DNA of 5,034 bases from an uncultured Parvularculaceae bacterium (GTDB taxonomy: Bacteria > Pseudomonadota > Alphaproteobacteria > Caulobacterales > Parvularculaceae): assembly GCA_947259815.1 (NCBI GenBank), contig CAMYNO010000388.1, positions 1 to 5,034 of the forward strand, given 5' to 3'. Positions 4,772-5,034 of this stretch are shown piece by piece. The position numbers and the translations under genes are program-made. The notes beneath the pieces are model-generated. The model saw nothing but the letters and a program-made list of their open reading frames with translations, was not told the origin of the DNA and did not search any database. Position 1 is the first letter of the stretch. The number at the start of each line of letters is the position of its first letter.

Positions 4772-5034
4772 ATGATGCTGGTTGGCGCGGCCATTGCCGC
4801 GGCGGTCACGGTCGCCGTCCTGTTTGGCGAGGAGGAAACCGATTTCGACGGCGATGAAGACGGCAGCAGCATTCAACACACCGTGCGCGGGGATTCGAGC
4901 GAATTTTCGCTGAAGGATGACGGCCTTACCATCAAGGCGGAATGGCGTGGCGATCTTAAATTGAACGATGCCGGAAACGGGATCAGCGCCGTCGGCGATT
5001 TTTTAACCATCGAACTGAAAGAAGACGGCGTCAG
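4772..5034 (+). CDS. Membrane-anchored exported protein, unknown function (3' end outside window)
   Basis: The frame is open from 4715 to the end of the window, giving 87 complete codons from ATG 4772. A hydrophobic segment (about 3-18, LVGAAIAAAVTVAVLF) is followed by a strongly acidic linker (GEEETDFDGDED, 19-30) and a domain that looks beta-rich: EFSLKDDGLTIKAEWRGDLK (44-63), then FLTIELKEDGV. This is a likely signal anchor with a periplasmic domain. I recognise no named family. Starting at ATG 4772 leaves no positive charge before the hydrophobic segment, which is odd for a signal anchor. Starting at ATA 4751 adds NSLRTL with an arginine and matches the ribosome binding site at 4736-4742. 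TTG 4769 is a third option with no suitable Shine-Dalgarno. The gene has its own promoter and is probably independent of zapE. The reading frame is well supported; the start and function are not. Confidence 0.65.
   Translation, partial: MMLVGAAIAAAVTVAVLFGEEETDFDGDEDGSSIQHTVRGDSSEFSLKDDGLTIKAEWRGDLKLNDAGNGISAVGDFLTIELKEDGV

Noticed and set aside
4528..4872. 114-codon minus-strand ORF over the end of zapE and the start of the last gene
   Set aside because: Serine-rich antisense translation that crosses a well-supported gene end and promoter; no ribosome binding site seen.

Overview
The window looks like chromosomal DNA from an alphaproteobacterium. This rests on the GC-rich sequence with GC-ending codons, the style of the arsenic-resistance proteins, a ZapE/AFG1-type ATPase of proteobacterial form, and sparse Shine-Dalgarno use. 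The genus cannot be fixed from the sequence alone. No tRNA, rRNA, CRISPR array, insertion sequence or phage gene is visible.

Left flank (1-970): a 49-codon membrane-protein ORF with a strong ribosome binding site (107-256, +) converges on a two-helix membrane protein of unknown function (260-970, -). Their stop codons are 3 bases apart. Positions 971-1168 form a divergent intergenic region whose right end holds the promoter/operator of the arsenic operon.

Centre (1134-3467, +): a compact arsenic-resistance operon. It encodes an ArsR repressor of the C-terminal Cys-Cys...Cys type, an ArsI/CadI-type glyoxalase-fold C-As lyase, a low-molecular-weight-phosphatase-type arsenate reductase (ArsC) and an Acr3 arsenite efflux permease. 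In the inferred logic, ArsC makes As(III) from As(V), ArsI strips the carbon group from trivalent organoarsenicals to give As(III), Acr3 exports As(III), and ArsR switches the unit on when As(III) binds. The arsR promoter is placed so that the transcript would begin at or next to the ATG, giving a leaderless mRNA, and inverted repeats lie over the -10 and the start codon.

Right flank (3464-5034, +): a zapE (AFG1-like P-loop ATPase) gene overlaps the acr3 stop codon by a GTGA junction, so it may be co-transcribed with the ars genes. After it comes a good sigma-70-type promoter (4691-4720) driving a membrane-anchored, exported-looking protein that runs off the window. Its best-placed start codon appears to be ATA rather than ATG.

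Most of the window is recognisable biology. The less ordinary points are the leaderless arsR arrangement, the ArsI step in a minimal operon, the zapE coupling, the overlooked small ORF and the ATA start.
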